This document shows positions 1-9,056 of a stretch of DNA of 43,373 nucleotides, one piece after another. Every line of letters begins with the position of its first letter. Positions within the stretch are counted from its first letter, which is position 1. The notes beneath the pieces were generated by a model. The model made no database searches. It was given only the letters and a program-made list of their open reading frames with translations, and was not told the DNA's origin. Source of the stretch: Candidatus Pullilachnospira stercoravium (lineage in GTDB: Bacteria > Bacillota > Clostridia > Lachnospirales > Lachnospiraceae). The stretch is from assembly GCA_018713585.1 (NCBI GenBank), contig DVON01000027.1, positions 1-43,373 of the forward strand. Direction: 5' to 3'. Position numbers and translations under genes: made by a program.

Positions 1-285
1 TGTCGCTTTGTACATGGCTGATTCTGCATATTGACCTACTTTTCTGATTTTTTTCATTAAAAGAGGCAGTTCCTGGCAATGACGGATGCCCTGCGCAGCC
101 ATTACAGTGAAAAACGGTTCCAATACCGCAGCACTCCTTAAAAAAGTGGACACATTCATATCTTTGTGCGCTCCATTGGAATAGACATCAACAAGTCCTG
201 GTTTGGGAGTCGTATAAACTTCTTCCAGAAGCGCAGACTTTGCAATTCTTCCTAGTTTTCCGGCGAAACCGTCCTCCGACTTCAT
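1..285 (-). CDS. citG: Triphosphoribosyl-dephospho-CoA synthase, N-terminal part only (runs off the left edge)
   Basis: Reverse-strand reading from ATG at 285: MKSEDGFAGKLGRIAKSALLEEVYTTPKPGLVDVYSNGAHKDMNVSTFLRSA...; the KPGLVD...GAHKDM pattern is typical of CitG. The start overlaps the citX stop (ATGA). Confidence 0.8.
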   Translation of the reverse strand, partial: MKSEDGFAGKLGRIAKSALLEEVYTTPKPGLVDVYSNGAHKDMNVSTFLRSAAVLEPFFTVMAAQGIRHCQELPLLMKKIRKVGQYAESAMYKAT

Positions 286-845
286 TTCGCTTCTCCTTCG
301 ATTTCCTGATCCAGGAGATCACAGACCGCCTGCTGGAGATCTTCTATACAATGCCTTCTGCTTCTGGCACAGAGTTTCGCTTCCCTGTCGCAAAGCAGAC
401 ATTTTCTTGGCACCATTCCCAGCTGACTTCTGGAAACAGATAAACCGTCCCTTCCGATAACATCTATATCAAATAATCGCCCCAGCGGATAAGTTTCCTC
501 CAGCTTGACCATCTCACGTTTTATAACACATGCATCGGATACTCCCAGAAGGTAAACTGTGGCCAGCCCTGATCTGATCTCCACAGAAGTATCTGCAAGA
601 ATTTCTGTTCCCAACTCCCGAATTCTTTGTTCTATTTTCTTTCGCCCCAGTCTGTACGCTTTCCAGATCTGACTGTTGGTTTTCACAGGTCCCGGAATAT
701 TCATTCCAAAGCTGACCAGACATCCCTGCTCCATATTTTTCAGGAAATTTCTTTGAAGTCCATATACATGTTCACGAAATGCCAATACTTCTTCCAAATC
801 GGAATAATGCCCCTCCATTTTCCTCTCCTCTTCAAATATCACCAT
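282..845 (-). CDS. citX: Citrate lyase holo-[acyl-carrier protein] synthase (CitX)
   Basis: 187 aa; RLFDIDVIGRDGLSVSRSQLG..PRKCLLCDREAKLCARSRRH is a CitX signature; directly coupled to citG. Confidence 0.85.
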   Translation of the reverse strand: MVIFEEERKMEGHYSDLEEVLAFREHVYGLQRNFLKNMEQGCLVSFGMNIPGPVKTNSQIWKAYRLGRKKIEQRIRELGTEILADTSVEIRSGLATVYLLGVSDACVIKREMVKLEETYPLGRLFDIDVIGRDGLSVSRSQLGMVPRKCLLCDREAKLCARSRRHCIEDLQQAVCDLLDQEIEGEAK

Positions 846-860
846 ATTTTGAACAATTTA

Positions 861-903
861 TAATTACTTTTTCTATTCTATTATGTCAACTTTTACATGT
901 CAA
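861..903 (-). promoter_or_regulatory. Tandem putative sigma-A promoters for citX
   Basis: Reverse strand: TTGACA(898-903)-17-TAGAAT(875-880), and a second TTGACA(884-889)-17-TAATTA(861-866). Confidence 0.5.
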
Positions 904-919
904 TGGATAATTTCTCCAA

Positions 920-963
920 AGAAAAAGCCTCCAAAAAGTACATAATGACTTTTCGAAGGCTTT
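920..963 (-). terminator. Intrinsic terminator between the M24 peptidase and citX
   Basis: Inverted repeat GAAAAAGCCT...AGGCTTTC flanked by A/T-rich tracts. Confidence 0.5.
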
Positions 964-982
964 CTGCTTAAAAGCTGTCTTT

Positions 983-2053
983 CTATTCCACCGGAATCTC
1001 AATCAATTCCTTCGGCGACGACGCCAGATTTCTGTGTCCGTCCTTCGTCACCACCACGGTATCCTCGATCCGCACGCCGCCAAAGCCCGGCACATAAATA
1101 CCCGGCTCCACCGTCTCTGTCATCCCTGCCTGAAGCACCGTATCATCGCTGGGTGACAGGCGGGGATTCTCATGGATAAACAGACCCACGCTGTGTCCCA
1201 GACCATGACCGAAGCAGTCTCCATATCCGGCCTCGGCAATAATATCTCTGGCCACCTTGTCCACGCTCTTTCCGGTCACGCCCTCCCGGATGGCGTCCAG
1301 GGCCGCCAGCTGGGCTTTCAGCACCACCTGATAGATTTCTTTCTGTTTCTCGCTGGCTTTTCCCAGCACCACGGTTCTGGTCATATCGGAACAGTAGCCG
1401 TTCACCAGGCAGCCGAAATCCATGGTGATAAAATCCCCCTCCTCCAGCTTCTTGGTTCCCGGAATGGCGTGGGGCATGGAGGAATTCAGGCCGGAAGCCA
1501 CGATGGTGGAAAAGCTGGTGCCCTCCGCGCCGGCTTTTTTCATCTCATACTCCAGCTCCGCCGCCAGCTGAAGCTCGGTCATCCCCGGCTGAATCTTCTT
1601 CAGGACTGCCGCAAAGGCCTGGTCACCGATGGCCTCCGCTCTGGCAATGTACTCCAGTTCCTCTTCCGTCTTGATCCGGCGGAGCGCATCCACCGATCCT
1701 CCCAGGGGAACCCAGGATTCCACCGGAAGCGCCGCTTTAAGCTTGTCAAACTGCGCGCACAGCAGCGACTGATCCTCGTATCCCATGGCAAATCCGGATA
1801 CTTTTTCTTCCTTCTGAATACACTCCAGAAGAATCTGCTCCCTTTTATGTCCCATGTTTTCCTCAATCACGGTGAAATCGCTTTCCTTTCCCGCCTGCTC
1901 GGTGTAACGGGAATCCGTAATCAGCACCTGCTGAGTCCGGGAAATATACAGCGCACCCTCTCCTCCCCGAAATCCGCTCATATGGCGCATATTATACGGA
2001 TCGGTAATCAGCATGGCGTCAATGTTCTTCTCATCCAAAAGTATCTGCGACAT
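983..2053 (-). CDS. M24 family metallopeptidase (Xaa-Pro aminopeptidase-like)
   Basis: ORF 983..2080; likely start at 2053 (MSQILLDEKNIDAMLITDPYNMRH) after an AGGAGGA RBS. Motifs GHGLGHSVGLFIHENPRLS and TVEPGIYVPGFGGVRIEDTVVV. Confidence 0.9.
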   Translation of the reverse strand: MSQILLDEKNIDAMLITDPYNMRHMSGFRGGEGALYISRTQQVLITDSRYTEQAGKESDFTVIEENMGHKREQILLECIQKEEKVSGFAMGYEDQSLLCAQFDKLKAALPVESWVPLGGSVDALRRIKTEEELEYIARAEAIGDQAFAAVLKKIQPGMTELQLAAELEYEMKKAGAEGTSFSTIVASGLNSSMPHAIPGTKKLEEGDFITMDFGCLVNGYCSDMTRTVVLGKASEKQKEIYQVVLKAQLAALDAIREGVTGKSVDKVARDIIAEAGYGDCFGHGLGHSVGLFIHENPRLSPSDDTVLQAGMTETVEPGIYVPGFGGVRIEDTVVVTKDGHRNLASSPKELIEIPVE

Positions 2054-2094
2054 GATAAATTCCTCCTGTTTTCTTCTCAAAATCGGGCCGCACT

Positions 2095-3366
2095 TTATAC
2101 TGCCGCCAGCGCCTGGTCCAGATCGGCGATGATATCTTCCACATCCTCAATACCCACAGACAGACGGATCTGATCCGGCAGTACGCCTGCCTCGATCAGC
2201 TGCTGATCATTCAGCTGGCGATGGGTATGGCTGGCCGGATGCAGGATACAGGAGCGGGCATCCGCCACATGAGTCACGATGGAAATCATCTTCAGAGCAT
2301 TGGAGAACCGCATGGCTCCCTCTTTTCCGCCCTTCGGTCCGAAGCAGAGAACGCCGCACACGCCATTGGGCATATATTTCTGCGCCAGATCATAATACTG
2401 GCTACTCTTTAATCCGGCATATTCCACCCAGGCCACCTTCTCATGATTTTCCAGGAATTCGGCCACCTTCTGAGCGTTCTCGCAGTGGCGGGGCACCCGC
2501 AGATGCAGCGTCTCCAGACCCACGTTGGTGAGAAATGCGTTCATGGGGGACTGGCAGGCTCCCATATCGCGCATCAGCTGCGCCGTAGCCTTCTGGATAA
2601 ATGCCAGCTTTCCGAATTTCTTAGTATAGATAATTCCATGATAGGATTCGTCCGGGGTGGTCAGTCCCGGATATTTGTCCGCATGGGCTTCCCAGTCGAA
2701 ATTGCCGCTGTCCACAATGCAGCCGCCCATGGCCATGGCATGGCCGTCCATGTATTTGGTGGTGGAATGGGTGATGATATCCACGCCAAATTTGAAGGGC
2801 TGGCAGTTAATGGGGGTGGCAAAGGTGTTGTCGCAGATCATGGGCACGCCGTGGCTGTGGGCCAGCGACACAAACTTGTCGATATCCAGCACCACACCGG
2901 AGGGGTTGGATACGGTTTCCGCAAATACAGCTCTGGTATTGGGCCGGAAATACGGCTCCAATTCTTCGGCCGGAAGATCCTGGTCCACCAGGGAAGTCTC
3001 GATTCCAAACCGCTTCAGGGTCACTGCCAGCAGATTGGAAGTTCCGCCGTATACTTTGGAGGCGCAGATCACATGGCTGCCCGCCTCACAGATATTGGCA
3101 ACCGCCAGAAGGGTGGCCGCCTGTCCGGAGGATGTCAGCATGGCCGCCACGCCGCCCTCCAGATCACAGATCTTCTTGGCCACCATATCACAGGTGGGAT
3201 TCTGCAGACGGGAATAGAAATAGCCTGCTTCTTCCAGGTCAAATAACTTTCCCATCTCCTCGCTGGTGTCATATTTGAATGTGGTACTCTGATAAATGGG
3301 CAGAACGCGGGCCTCGCCGTTCTTCGGCTGCCAGCCGCCCTGCACACAGATGGTATTGGTCTTCAT
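2095..3366 (-). CDS. O-acetylhomoserine aminocarboxypropyltransferase / sulfhydrylase (Cys/Met metabolism PLP enzyme)
   Basis: 423 aa; TNTICVQGGWQPKNGEARVLPIYQSTTFKYDTSEEMG, ITHSTTKYMDGHAMAMGG and HPASHTHRQL are characteristic of MetY-type enzymes. Confidence 0.92.
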   Translation of the reverse strand: MKTNTICVQGGWQPKNGEARVLPIYQSTTFKYDTSEEMGKLFDLEEAGYFYSRLQNPTCDMVAKKICDLEGGVAAMLTSSGQAATLLAVANICEAGSHVICASKVYGGTSNLLAVTLKRFGIETSLVDQDLPAEELEPYFRPNTRAVFAETVSNPSGVVLDIDKFVSLAHSHGVPMICDNTFATPINCQPFKFGVDIITHSTTKYMDGHAMAMGGCIVDSGNFDWEAHADKYPGLTTPDESYHGIIYTKKFGKLAFIQKATAQLMRDMGACQSPMNAFLTNVGLETLHLRVPRHCENAQKVAEFLENHEKVAWVEYAGLKSSQYYDLAQKYMPNGVCGVLCFGPKGGKEGAMRFSNALKMISIVTHVADARSCILHPASHTHRQLNDQQLIEAGVLPDQIRLSVGIEDVEDIIADLDQALAAV

Positions 3367-3422
3367 AGCTTGCGCTGTCTCCTCTCTTTGTAGAATCTCT
3401 GGGATTTATTGTAGAACAAAGG

Positions 3423-3449
3423 GAGGGGAAATGCAAGCATTTCCCCTCT
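3423..3449 (-). terminator. Hairpin downstream of the feo cluster, upstream of the OAH sulfhydrylase
   Basis: Perfect inverted repeat GAGGGGAAATGC-aa-GCATTTCCCCTC. Confidence 0.6.
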
Positions 3450-3454
3450 TTCCA

Positions 3455-3646
3455 TCAGATCCATTCCCCGTTTCTCTGCTGTCCGCTGTACACGCAGCTC
3501 CCTTTTCCGCAGGACTTACTGCAGCGGCTGCAGTCACAGAAATGACCGTTTTTTATCTGTCTTACTCTTCTTCTGATCACCCAGCAGGCATACAGAAGAA
3601 CAAGGGCTGTCAGAATCACTCCCAACATCACACCAAAAATTTCCAT
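3455..3646 (-). CDS. FeoB-associated Cys-rich small membrane protein
   Basis: 63 aa: one N-terminal TM segment, then CDCSRCSKSCGKGSC; immediately downstream of feoB. Confidence 0.75.
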   Translation of the reverse strand: MEIFGVMLGVILTALVLLYACWVIRRRVRQIKNGHFCDCSRCSKSCGKGSCVYSGQQRNGEWI

Positions 3647-3674
3647 AATTTCCTCCTTCTTAGGCCTTCCCTCT

Positions 3675-5726
3675 TTATATAACCAGGCTCCCCACCTGAT
3701 AAATCAGGAAGGTGATCACCCAGGCCACCACCAGCTGGAACAGTGCGGCATACCCGGCCCATTTCCAGCCTCCGGCCTCCCGTTTAATGGTGGCCAGCGT
3801 GGCGACACACGGGATATAAAGCAGGCAGAACACCATCAGACAGTAGGCATTCAATGCCCCAAATCCCATACCTCCCAGCACGCCCATCAACGTGGTCATG
3901 CCCGTCGGGGAGGTGACATTTCCCATTCCGAACAGTACGGAACAGCTGGACACCACCACTTCCTTGGCGGAAATACCGGCAATCAGCGCCACCACGATCT
4001 GCCAGTAGCCCAGCCCCAGCGGTTCAAATACCGGGACGATAAAGCGGCCGATCATAGATCCGAAGCTGTCGCTGATCTCGGTGGTATAGCCATGCACCCC
4101 AAAATTAAGGATAAACCACATGATAATGGATGCCACAAAGATCGTGGTTCCCGCTTTTGTGAGATAGTCCTTCACCTTCTCATATACATAAATCCAGATG
4201 GTATGCGCGCTGGGCGCTTTGTATTCCGGCAATTCGATCAGCAGGCTGTAATCGGAATTTTTCCTGTTGAACACATGAACCAGAAAGGCTGCCACAATGG
4301 CCACCAGCAGTCCCAGCACATACATGGAATAGGCCGCAATCATGGCATGATCCTCGAAAAACATCTGGGAAAACAGCACATAAATGGGCAGCCGGGCGCT
4401 GCAGGACATGAATGGCGTCACCATCATGGTGCGGAGCCTGTCCTGTCTGTTCTCCAGCGTTCTGGAGGCCATAATGGCAGGCACGGTACATCCGAAGCCC
4501 AGCAGCATGGGGATAAATGCCCGTCCGGACAGTCCCAGTTTTCCCATAATCCCGTCCATCACATAGGCGGCGCGGGACATATATCCGCTGTCCTCCAGGA
4601 TTCCCAGGGCCAGAAACAGGATGAAAATGTTGGGAAGGAATGTTAAAATTCCGCCCACTCCGGCAATAATACCGTCTGTCAGCAGGGAAATCACCGGCAC
4701 GCTCACATGGGCGCTCTCCAGAAGACTTCCCACCGAAGAGGAAAGCCAGTCGATGCCCATGCTCAGATAATCCTTCAGCCAGTCTCCGATGGTAAATGTC
4801 AGGAAAAAGACAATGGCCATGATTCCCAGAAACGCCGGAAATCCCCAGATCCGGTGGGTCAGAATCCGGTCAATTTTATCCGTGGACTGGGCCCGCTCAT
4901 CCTTATTTACCAGTACCTCACCAATAATTTCTTCGATAAAATCGTATTTCTCATTGATAATTCTGGACTCATAACTTTTGTCCAGCACCTGCGGAAGATC
5001 CAACGGATATCTGGCACAGATTTCCTGATCCTCCTCCAGGATTTTGATGGCATGCCAGCGGCTTTTGGTGATGTCCGGATATTTTTTCTTCAGCGCGTTT
5101 TTAATCAGGTCAATCTTATCCTCGATCTCATCACTGTAAACCATGGCAAAATCCTTATGATGATCGTGCAGATGGGTACTTTCCTTCTCCGCTTTGTCAT
5201 GGTGATGAATCAGCGGCGCCTTCTCGGAAAAATCCTTGTGATGCACCACCGCATGCATCAGAATATCCAGGCCCTTTTTCTTGCGGGCGCTGACGGGGAT
5301 CACCGGGATTCCCAGCATTTCCGGCAGCCGGTGCAGGTCGATTTCCATGCCCCGCTTTTCCACAATGTCCATCATGTTCAGCGCCATAACCACCGGTTTT
5401 CCCAGCTCGATCAGCTGAAGTGTCAGATACAGGTTTCGCTCCAGTGCGGAGGCGTCCACCACATCCACCACCACATCCACATCATCGCTGAAAATGCACT
5501 GGCGGGCCACCTTTTCCTCCATGGTGTAGGAGGTCAGGCTGTATGTACCGGGCAGGTCAATCAGCTTCATCTGGTAATCTTTGTACCGGAAGCTTCCCTC
5601 CACCTTTTCCACCGTCACCCCCGGCCAGTTGGCCACCTTCAGGTTGGCTCCCGTGTAGGCGTTAAACAGGGTGGTTTTTCCACAGTTGGGATTTCCGATA
5701 AATCCCACTCTCAGTTCTTTTCCCAT
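3675..5726 (-). CDS. feoB: Ferrous iron transport protein B
   Basis: 683 aa; G1 GNPNCGKTTLFNAYTG, G3 DLPGTYSL, Gate domains GFGCTVPAIMASRTL; next to feoA. Confidence 0.97.
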   Translation of the reverse strand: MGKELRVGFIGNPNCGKTTLFNAYTGANLKVANWPGVTVEKVEGSFRYKDYQMKLIDLPGTYSLTSYTMEEKVARQCIFSDDVDVVVDVVDASALERNLYLTLQLIELGKPVVMALNMMDIVEKRGMEIDLHRLPEMLGIPVIPVSARKKKGLDILMHAVVHHKDFSEKAPLIHHHDKAEKESTHLHDHHKDFAMVYSDEIEDKIDLIKNALKKKYPDITKSRWHAIKILEEDQEICARYPLDLPQVLDKSYESRIINEKYDFIEEIIGEVLVNKDERAQSTDKIDRILTHRIWGFPAFLGIMAIVFFLTFTIGDWLKDYLSMGIDWLSSSVGSLLESAHVSVPVISLLTDGIIAGVGGILTFLPNIFILFLALGILEDSGYMSRAAYVMDGIMGKLGLSGRAFIPMLLGFGCTVPAIMASRTLENRQDRLRTMMVTPFMSCSARLPIYVLFSQMFFEDHAMIAAYSMYVLGLLVAIVAAFLVHVFNRKNSDYSLLIELPEYKAPSAHTIWIYVYEKVKDYLTKAGTTIFVASIIMWFILNFGVHGYTTEISDSFGSMIGRFIVPVFEPLGLGYWQIVVALIAGISAKEVVVSSCSVLFGMGNVTSPTGMTTLMGVLGGMGFGALNAYCLMVFCLLYIPCVATLATIKREAGGWKWAGYAALFQLVVAWVITFLIYQVGSLVI

Positions 5727-5729
5727 ATC

Positions 5730-5954
5730 TCAGGCCCCCTTTCTGACCTGAATATGGTCTCCGATATACTTTCCCACCGCAAACCGGGTTCCTCTTATTT
5801 TAATGATGACAGCACCGTGTTTTTTCTTATTCATCACTGTCACCGAGGATCCCAGCGTAAGTCCCAGCGCTTCCAGCCGCCGTTCCGTCTGAATGGGCAG
5901 CTCCACCTGGTCCACCACATAGGTCTGCAATATTTCTCCTTCAGTCAGTTTCAT
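5730..5954 (-). CDS. feoA: FeoA family protein (SH3-like)
   Basis: 74 aa; RRLEALGLTLGSSVTVMNKKKHGAVIIKIRGTRFAVGKYIGDHIQV. Confidence 0.9.
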   Translation of the reverse strand: MKLTEGEILQTYVVDQVELPIQTERRLEALGLTLGSSVTVMNKKKHGAVIIKIRGTRFAVGKYIGDHIQVRKGA

Positions 5955-5967
5955 TTTGTCAACTCCC

Positions 5968-6732
5968 TCATCTGTTCTTCCGGTAAATTACCAGAAGACC
6001 TTTCAAAAGCAGATCGTCATCCAGAATGATCTTCTCCCTGCAGTAGGGAATAATGCATTTCGCGAGACCGCCGGTGGCCACCACCGTGGCATCCTCGCCC
6101 AGCTCCTCTTTCATCCGCGCGATCACCCCGTCCACACAGGCGGCATTTCCATAGATGACGCCGCTTTTCATGCAGTCGATGGTATTCTTTCCGATCAGTT
6201 TTCTGGGCGGTTCCAGATCGATTCCCTGCAGCTGGGCCGCCCTCGCGGTCAGCGCGTCCAGGGATGTGCGGATTCCGGGAAGAATCATTCCCCCCAGAGA
6301 ATTTTTATTCCGATCCACAGCAGATACTGTGGTGGCGGTTCCCATATCAAAGATAATCAGCGGCACCGGATATTCATTGATTCCCGCCACTGCATCCGCC
6401 ACCAGATCGCTTCCCAGCTGAGCCGGATTGTCAATGAGAATATTCAGTCCGGTCTTGATTCCGGCTCCAACCACAAGAATCTCTTTCTTTACAATTTTTT
6501 CCGCCGCCATTTTCGCAACCATGGTAATCTGCGGCACCACAGAGGAAACAATTCCTCCCTCCAGCTGTTCGGGAGAAATCCGGTAGATATCCAGAACATT
6601 TTTTATCATAATAGCGTATTCCAGTTCCGTTTTGCTCCGGTCTGTGGAAAGGCGTTCGATAAAGTATGTCTTTTTCTCATCCACACAGCCCACTACAATA
6701 TTGGTATTTCCTATATCAATCGCTAAGATCAT
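5968..6732 (-). CDS. coaX: Type III pantothenate kinase
   Basis: 254 aa; MILAIDIGNTNIVVGCVD, PAQLGSDLVADAVAG, IIFDMGTATTVSAVD, GGMILPGI. Confidence 0.95.
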   Translation of the reverse strand: MILAIDIGNTNIVVGCVDEKKTYFIERLSTDRSKTELEYAIMIKNVLDIYRISPEQLEGGIVSSVVPQITMVAKMAAEKIVKKEILVVGAGIKTGLNILIDNPAQLGSDLVADAVAGINEYPVPLIIFDMGTATTVSAVDRNKNSLGGMILPGIRTSLDALTARAAQLQGIDLEPPRKLIGKNTIDCMKSGVIYGNAACVDGVIARMKEELGEDATVVATGGLAKCIIPYCREKIILDDDLLLKGLLVIYRKNR

Positions 6733-6733
6733 A

Positions 6734-7417
6734 TTATACTCCTATATTCTGCATTACCTTCCTGTTCATCAGCACCCGGCATACCAGCCAGGTCAGGACA
6801 GCCGCAACGATAGCCTCCGGAATCCCGTTGATGCCGATGATTCCCAGAATGAATCCGTAAACCGCTGTGGATGCCACCTGGTTTGCCGCCGCATAGGCGT
6901 CACGGAAAAACAGGAAAATCAGATTCATCACCAGCAGAGTATTCACCAGAGAGCCCGCGATTCCCGCCAGCATCAGGCCCAGCTGAGAAATTCCGTCTTT
7001 CACCCTGAGTCTTTTCACCAGCCGGTACACCCAGTAAGGCGCCACGCCCACCAGGATTCTGGGGATAAAGCAGATGATCAGGCTTCCGATTCCTCCGCTG
7101 TACTCACCCAGGGAATAGAAGGGGGTAAATACGAAGGACGTTACCGTGGGATTCATGGTATTGTTGATAAAGCTGGTGAGCCCGAAGACAAATCCCAGCG
7201 CCGCTCCCTTTTTCGGTCCCAGCATCAGGGATCCGATAATCACCGGCACATGGATAATGGTGGCTCTGGTAAAGCCCAGCGGAATATACCCCAGAAACGG
7301 CACAAATGCCATCAGAACAATCACGGCGGCAAAAAGTGCCATCTGTGTCATTCCTTTGATCTGGTTCCTCTGGTCCCCTCTTCTGTTGTTTGCGGTTGCT
7401 GCTGTTGTTCTGTTCAT
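6734..7417 (-). CDS. ECF transporter S component (candidate pantothenate S-component by context)
   Basis: In-frame start MNRTTAATANN at 7417 with AAGGAGG RBS. Multi-TM; TQMALFAAVIVLMAFVPFLGYIPLGFTRATIIHVPVIIGSLMLGPKKGAALGF is S-component-like; 1 nt from coaX and near coaBC. Confidence 0.8.
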   Translation of the reverse strand: MNRTTAATANNRRGDQRNQIKGMTQMALFAAVIVLMAFVPFLGYIPLGFTRATIIHVPVIIGSLMLGPKKGAALGFVFGLTSFINNTMNPTVTSFVFTPFYSLGEYSGGIGSLIICFIPRILVGVAPYWVYRLVKRLRVKDGISQLGLMLAGIAGSLVNTLLVMNLIFLFFRDAYAAANQVASTAVYGFILGIIGINGIPEAIVAAVLTWLVCRVLMNRKVMQNIGV

Positions 7418-7439
7418 AATAGCCTCCTTGTTACTATTC

Positions 7440-7492
7440 CCCCTGCGGGATCCCTCTATGGCCATCCGGCCAGTAATTAGGAAACCCTGCGT
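7440..7492 (+). repeat. Family B repeat, single copy
   Basis: ATGGCCATCCGGCCAGTAATTAGGAAACCCTGCGTCGGGATAC resembles the B repeat ATGGCCATACGGCCGGAAAGAGAGGAAATCCCACGGGGATAC. Confidence 0.55.
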
Positions 7493-7520
7493 CGGGATAC
7501 AATACATTATGGCAGGTTGA

Positions 7521-7556
7521 TTTTTGTGACAGTGAAGCCGAACGGCTGAACTGTTG
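7521..7556 (-). repeat. Family A solo terminal hairpin (REP-like)
   Basis: TTTTGTGACAGTGAAGCCGAACGGCTGAACTGTT nearly matches one end of the 143-bp elements at 13782 and 35821 and is itself palindromic. Confidence 0.7.
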
Positions 7557-7614
7557 CACTCCGGCCCGCATCCCCGCCGGGATGCAGCCTCAGCGCTTCG
7601 GCAGATTCCCGGCC

Positions 7615-8820
7615 TCAGCGCTGCTCGCTGGAGATCATCTCCAGAATTTTATCGAGAATACGGACCGCAGTTTCCTCCTTGCTCATCAGGGGAAGCTCCG
7701 TTTCCTCCTTCTCTGTAATCAGAGTCACCACATTGGTGTCGCCCGCAAATCCGGCTCCCGGTACTTTCAGGTTGTTGGCCACAATCATATCCAGGTTCTT
7801 TTTCGCAAGCTTCGCTCTGGAATTACCCAGCATATTTTCCGTCTCCATGGAAAATCCGCAGAGAAACTGACCTGGCCGTTTCTTACTTCCCAGACTGGCA
7901 AGAATATCTTCCGTTCTCTCCAGACGTATTTCCGCGGTATCCTCCGTTTTTTTAATTTTTTCACTGCTGACGATGGCGGGACGGTAATCGGCCACTGCGG
8001 CAGCTTTTATCACAATGTCCTGATCAGGGAACGCCTTTGTCACGGCTTCATACATCTCATGAGCTGTGGTGATCTCCACCGTCTTCACAAACCGGGGCGG
8101 CGCGATACTGGTTTTTCCCGTCACAAGGGTCACATCCGCGCCCCTCAGACTGCAGATTTTCGCCAGGGCATATCCCATCTTTCCTGTGGAATGGTTGGTC
8201 AGATAGCGGACCGGATCCACCGGCTCCCTGGTGGGGCCCGCCGTTACCAGAATCTTCTTCCCGGCCAGGTCTTTTTCAAAGGCAACGCTGCGCTCAATAT
8301 AGTCCACCAGCACCTCCGGCTCCGGAAGCTTCCCGGCTCCCACATCCTTACAGGCCAGCAGCCCCACCGCGGGCTGCACCACCTCATAGCCGAACCGCTC
8401 CAGCTTCTTCAGGTTGTCCTGCACAATGGGATTTTCAAACATGTTGGTGTTCATGGCCGGTGCCACAATCTTCGGGCAACGGCAGGCCATCACCGTGGTG
8501 GTCAGCATATCATCGGCAATTCCGCCGGCCAGCTTCCCGATCACATTTGCCGAAGCCGGAGCGATCATCACCACATCCGCCTGCTTTGCCAGCGACACAT
8601 GCTCCACACTGAACTGGAAATTCCGGTCAAAGGTATCCACCAGACACTTGTTTCCTGTCAGCGTCTCAAAGGTAATGGGATTGATAAAGTTGGTGGCATT
8701 TGCTGTCATCAGCACATGCACATTGGCGTGAAGCTTGCCCAGCATACTTGCAAGGCTGGCAGCCTTGTAGGCGGCAATGCTTCCGCTTACGCCCAAGAGC
8801 ACTGTTTTCCCTCTCAGCAT
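7615..8820 (-). CDS. coaBC: Bifunctional phosphopantothenoylcysteine decarboxylase / phosphopantothenate-cysteine ligase
   Basis: MLRGKTVLLGVSGSIAAYKAASLASML, PAMNTNMFENPIVQDNL, VTAGPTREPVDPVRYLTNHSTGKMGYALA. ATG at 8820 with AGGAGGA RBS. Confidence 0.96.
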   Translation of the reverse strand: MLRGKTVLLGVSGSIAAYKAASLASMLGKLHANVHVLMTANATNFINPITFETLTGNKCLVDTFDRNFQFSVEHVSLAKQADVVMIAPASANVIGKLAGGIADDMLTTTVMACRCPKIVAPAMNTNMFENPIVQDNLKKLERFGYEVVQPAVGLLACKDVGAGKLPEPEVLVDYIERSVAFEKDLAGKKILVTAGPTREPVDPVRYLTNHSTGKMGYALAKICSLRGADVTLVTGKTSIAPPRFVKTVEITTAHEMYEAVTKAFPDQDIVIKAAAVADYRPAIVSSEKIKKTEDTAEIRLERTEDILASLGSKKRPGQFLCGFSMETENMLGNSRAKLAKKNLDMIVANNLKVPGAGFAGDTNVVTLITEKEETELPLMSKEETAVRILDKILEMISSEQR

Positions 8821-8822
8821 AA

Positions 8823-8945
8823 TTTCCTCCTGTTCCGGCCGTATGGCCATGAAGGTATCCCCGTGGGATTTCCTCTCTTTCCGGCCGTATGGCCATAAAG
8901 GTATCCCCCTGTGGGATTTCCTCTCTTTCTGGCCGCATGGCCATT
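8823..8945 (-). repeat. Family B repeat array (two ~48-bp units plus a partial) directly upstream of coaBC
   Basis: Three GGCCRYATGGCCAT palindromic cores with TTTCCTCTC and GGTATCCC; the gene-proximal unit contains the coaBC SD. Confidence 0.8.
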
Positions 8946-9056
8946 GGTCCGTGCATCCGAATTTGTAATGCCGGACTTTTCCAAAATACCAGCTATTATT
9001 ATAGTCTCCGCCTTATGAAAAAGCAATACGCAGATTATTCTCCAAATCTGAGTGTA

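Noticed and set aside
3367-3454. SAM riboswitch or T-box upstream of the OAH sulfhydrylase
   Set aside because: Only about 55 nt separates the feo terminator hairpin from the start; no room for and no sign of such a leader.
8666-9026. Small ORFs such as MHGPMAMRPEREEIPQGDTFMAIRPEREEIPRG
   Set aside because: Translations of the family B DNA repeat in several frames; treated as repeat/leader rather than a protein gene.
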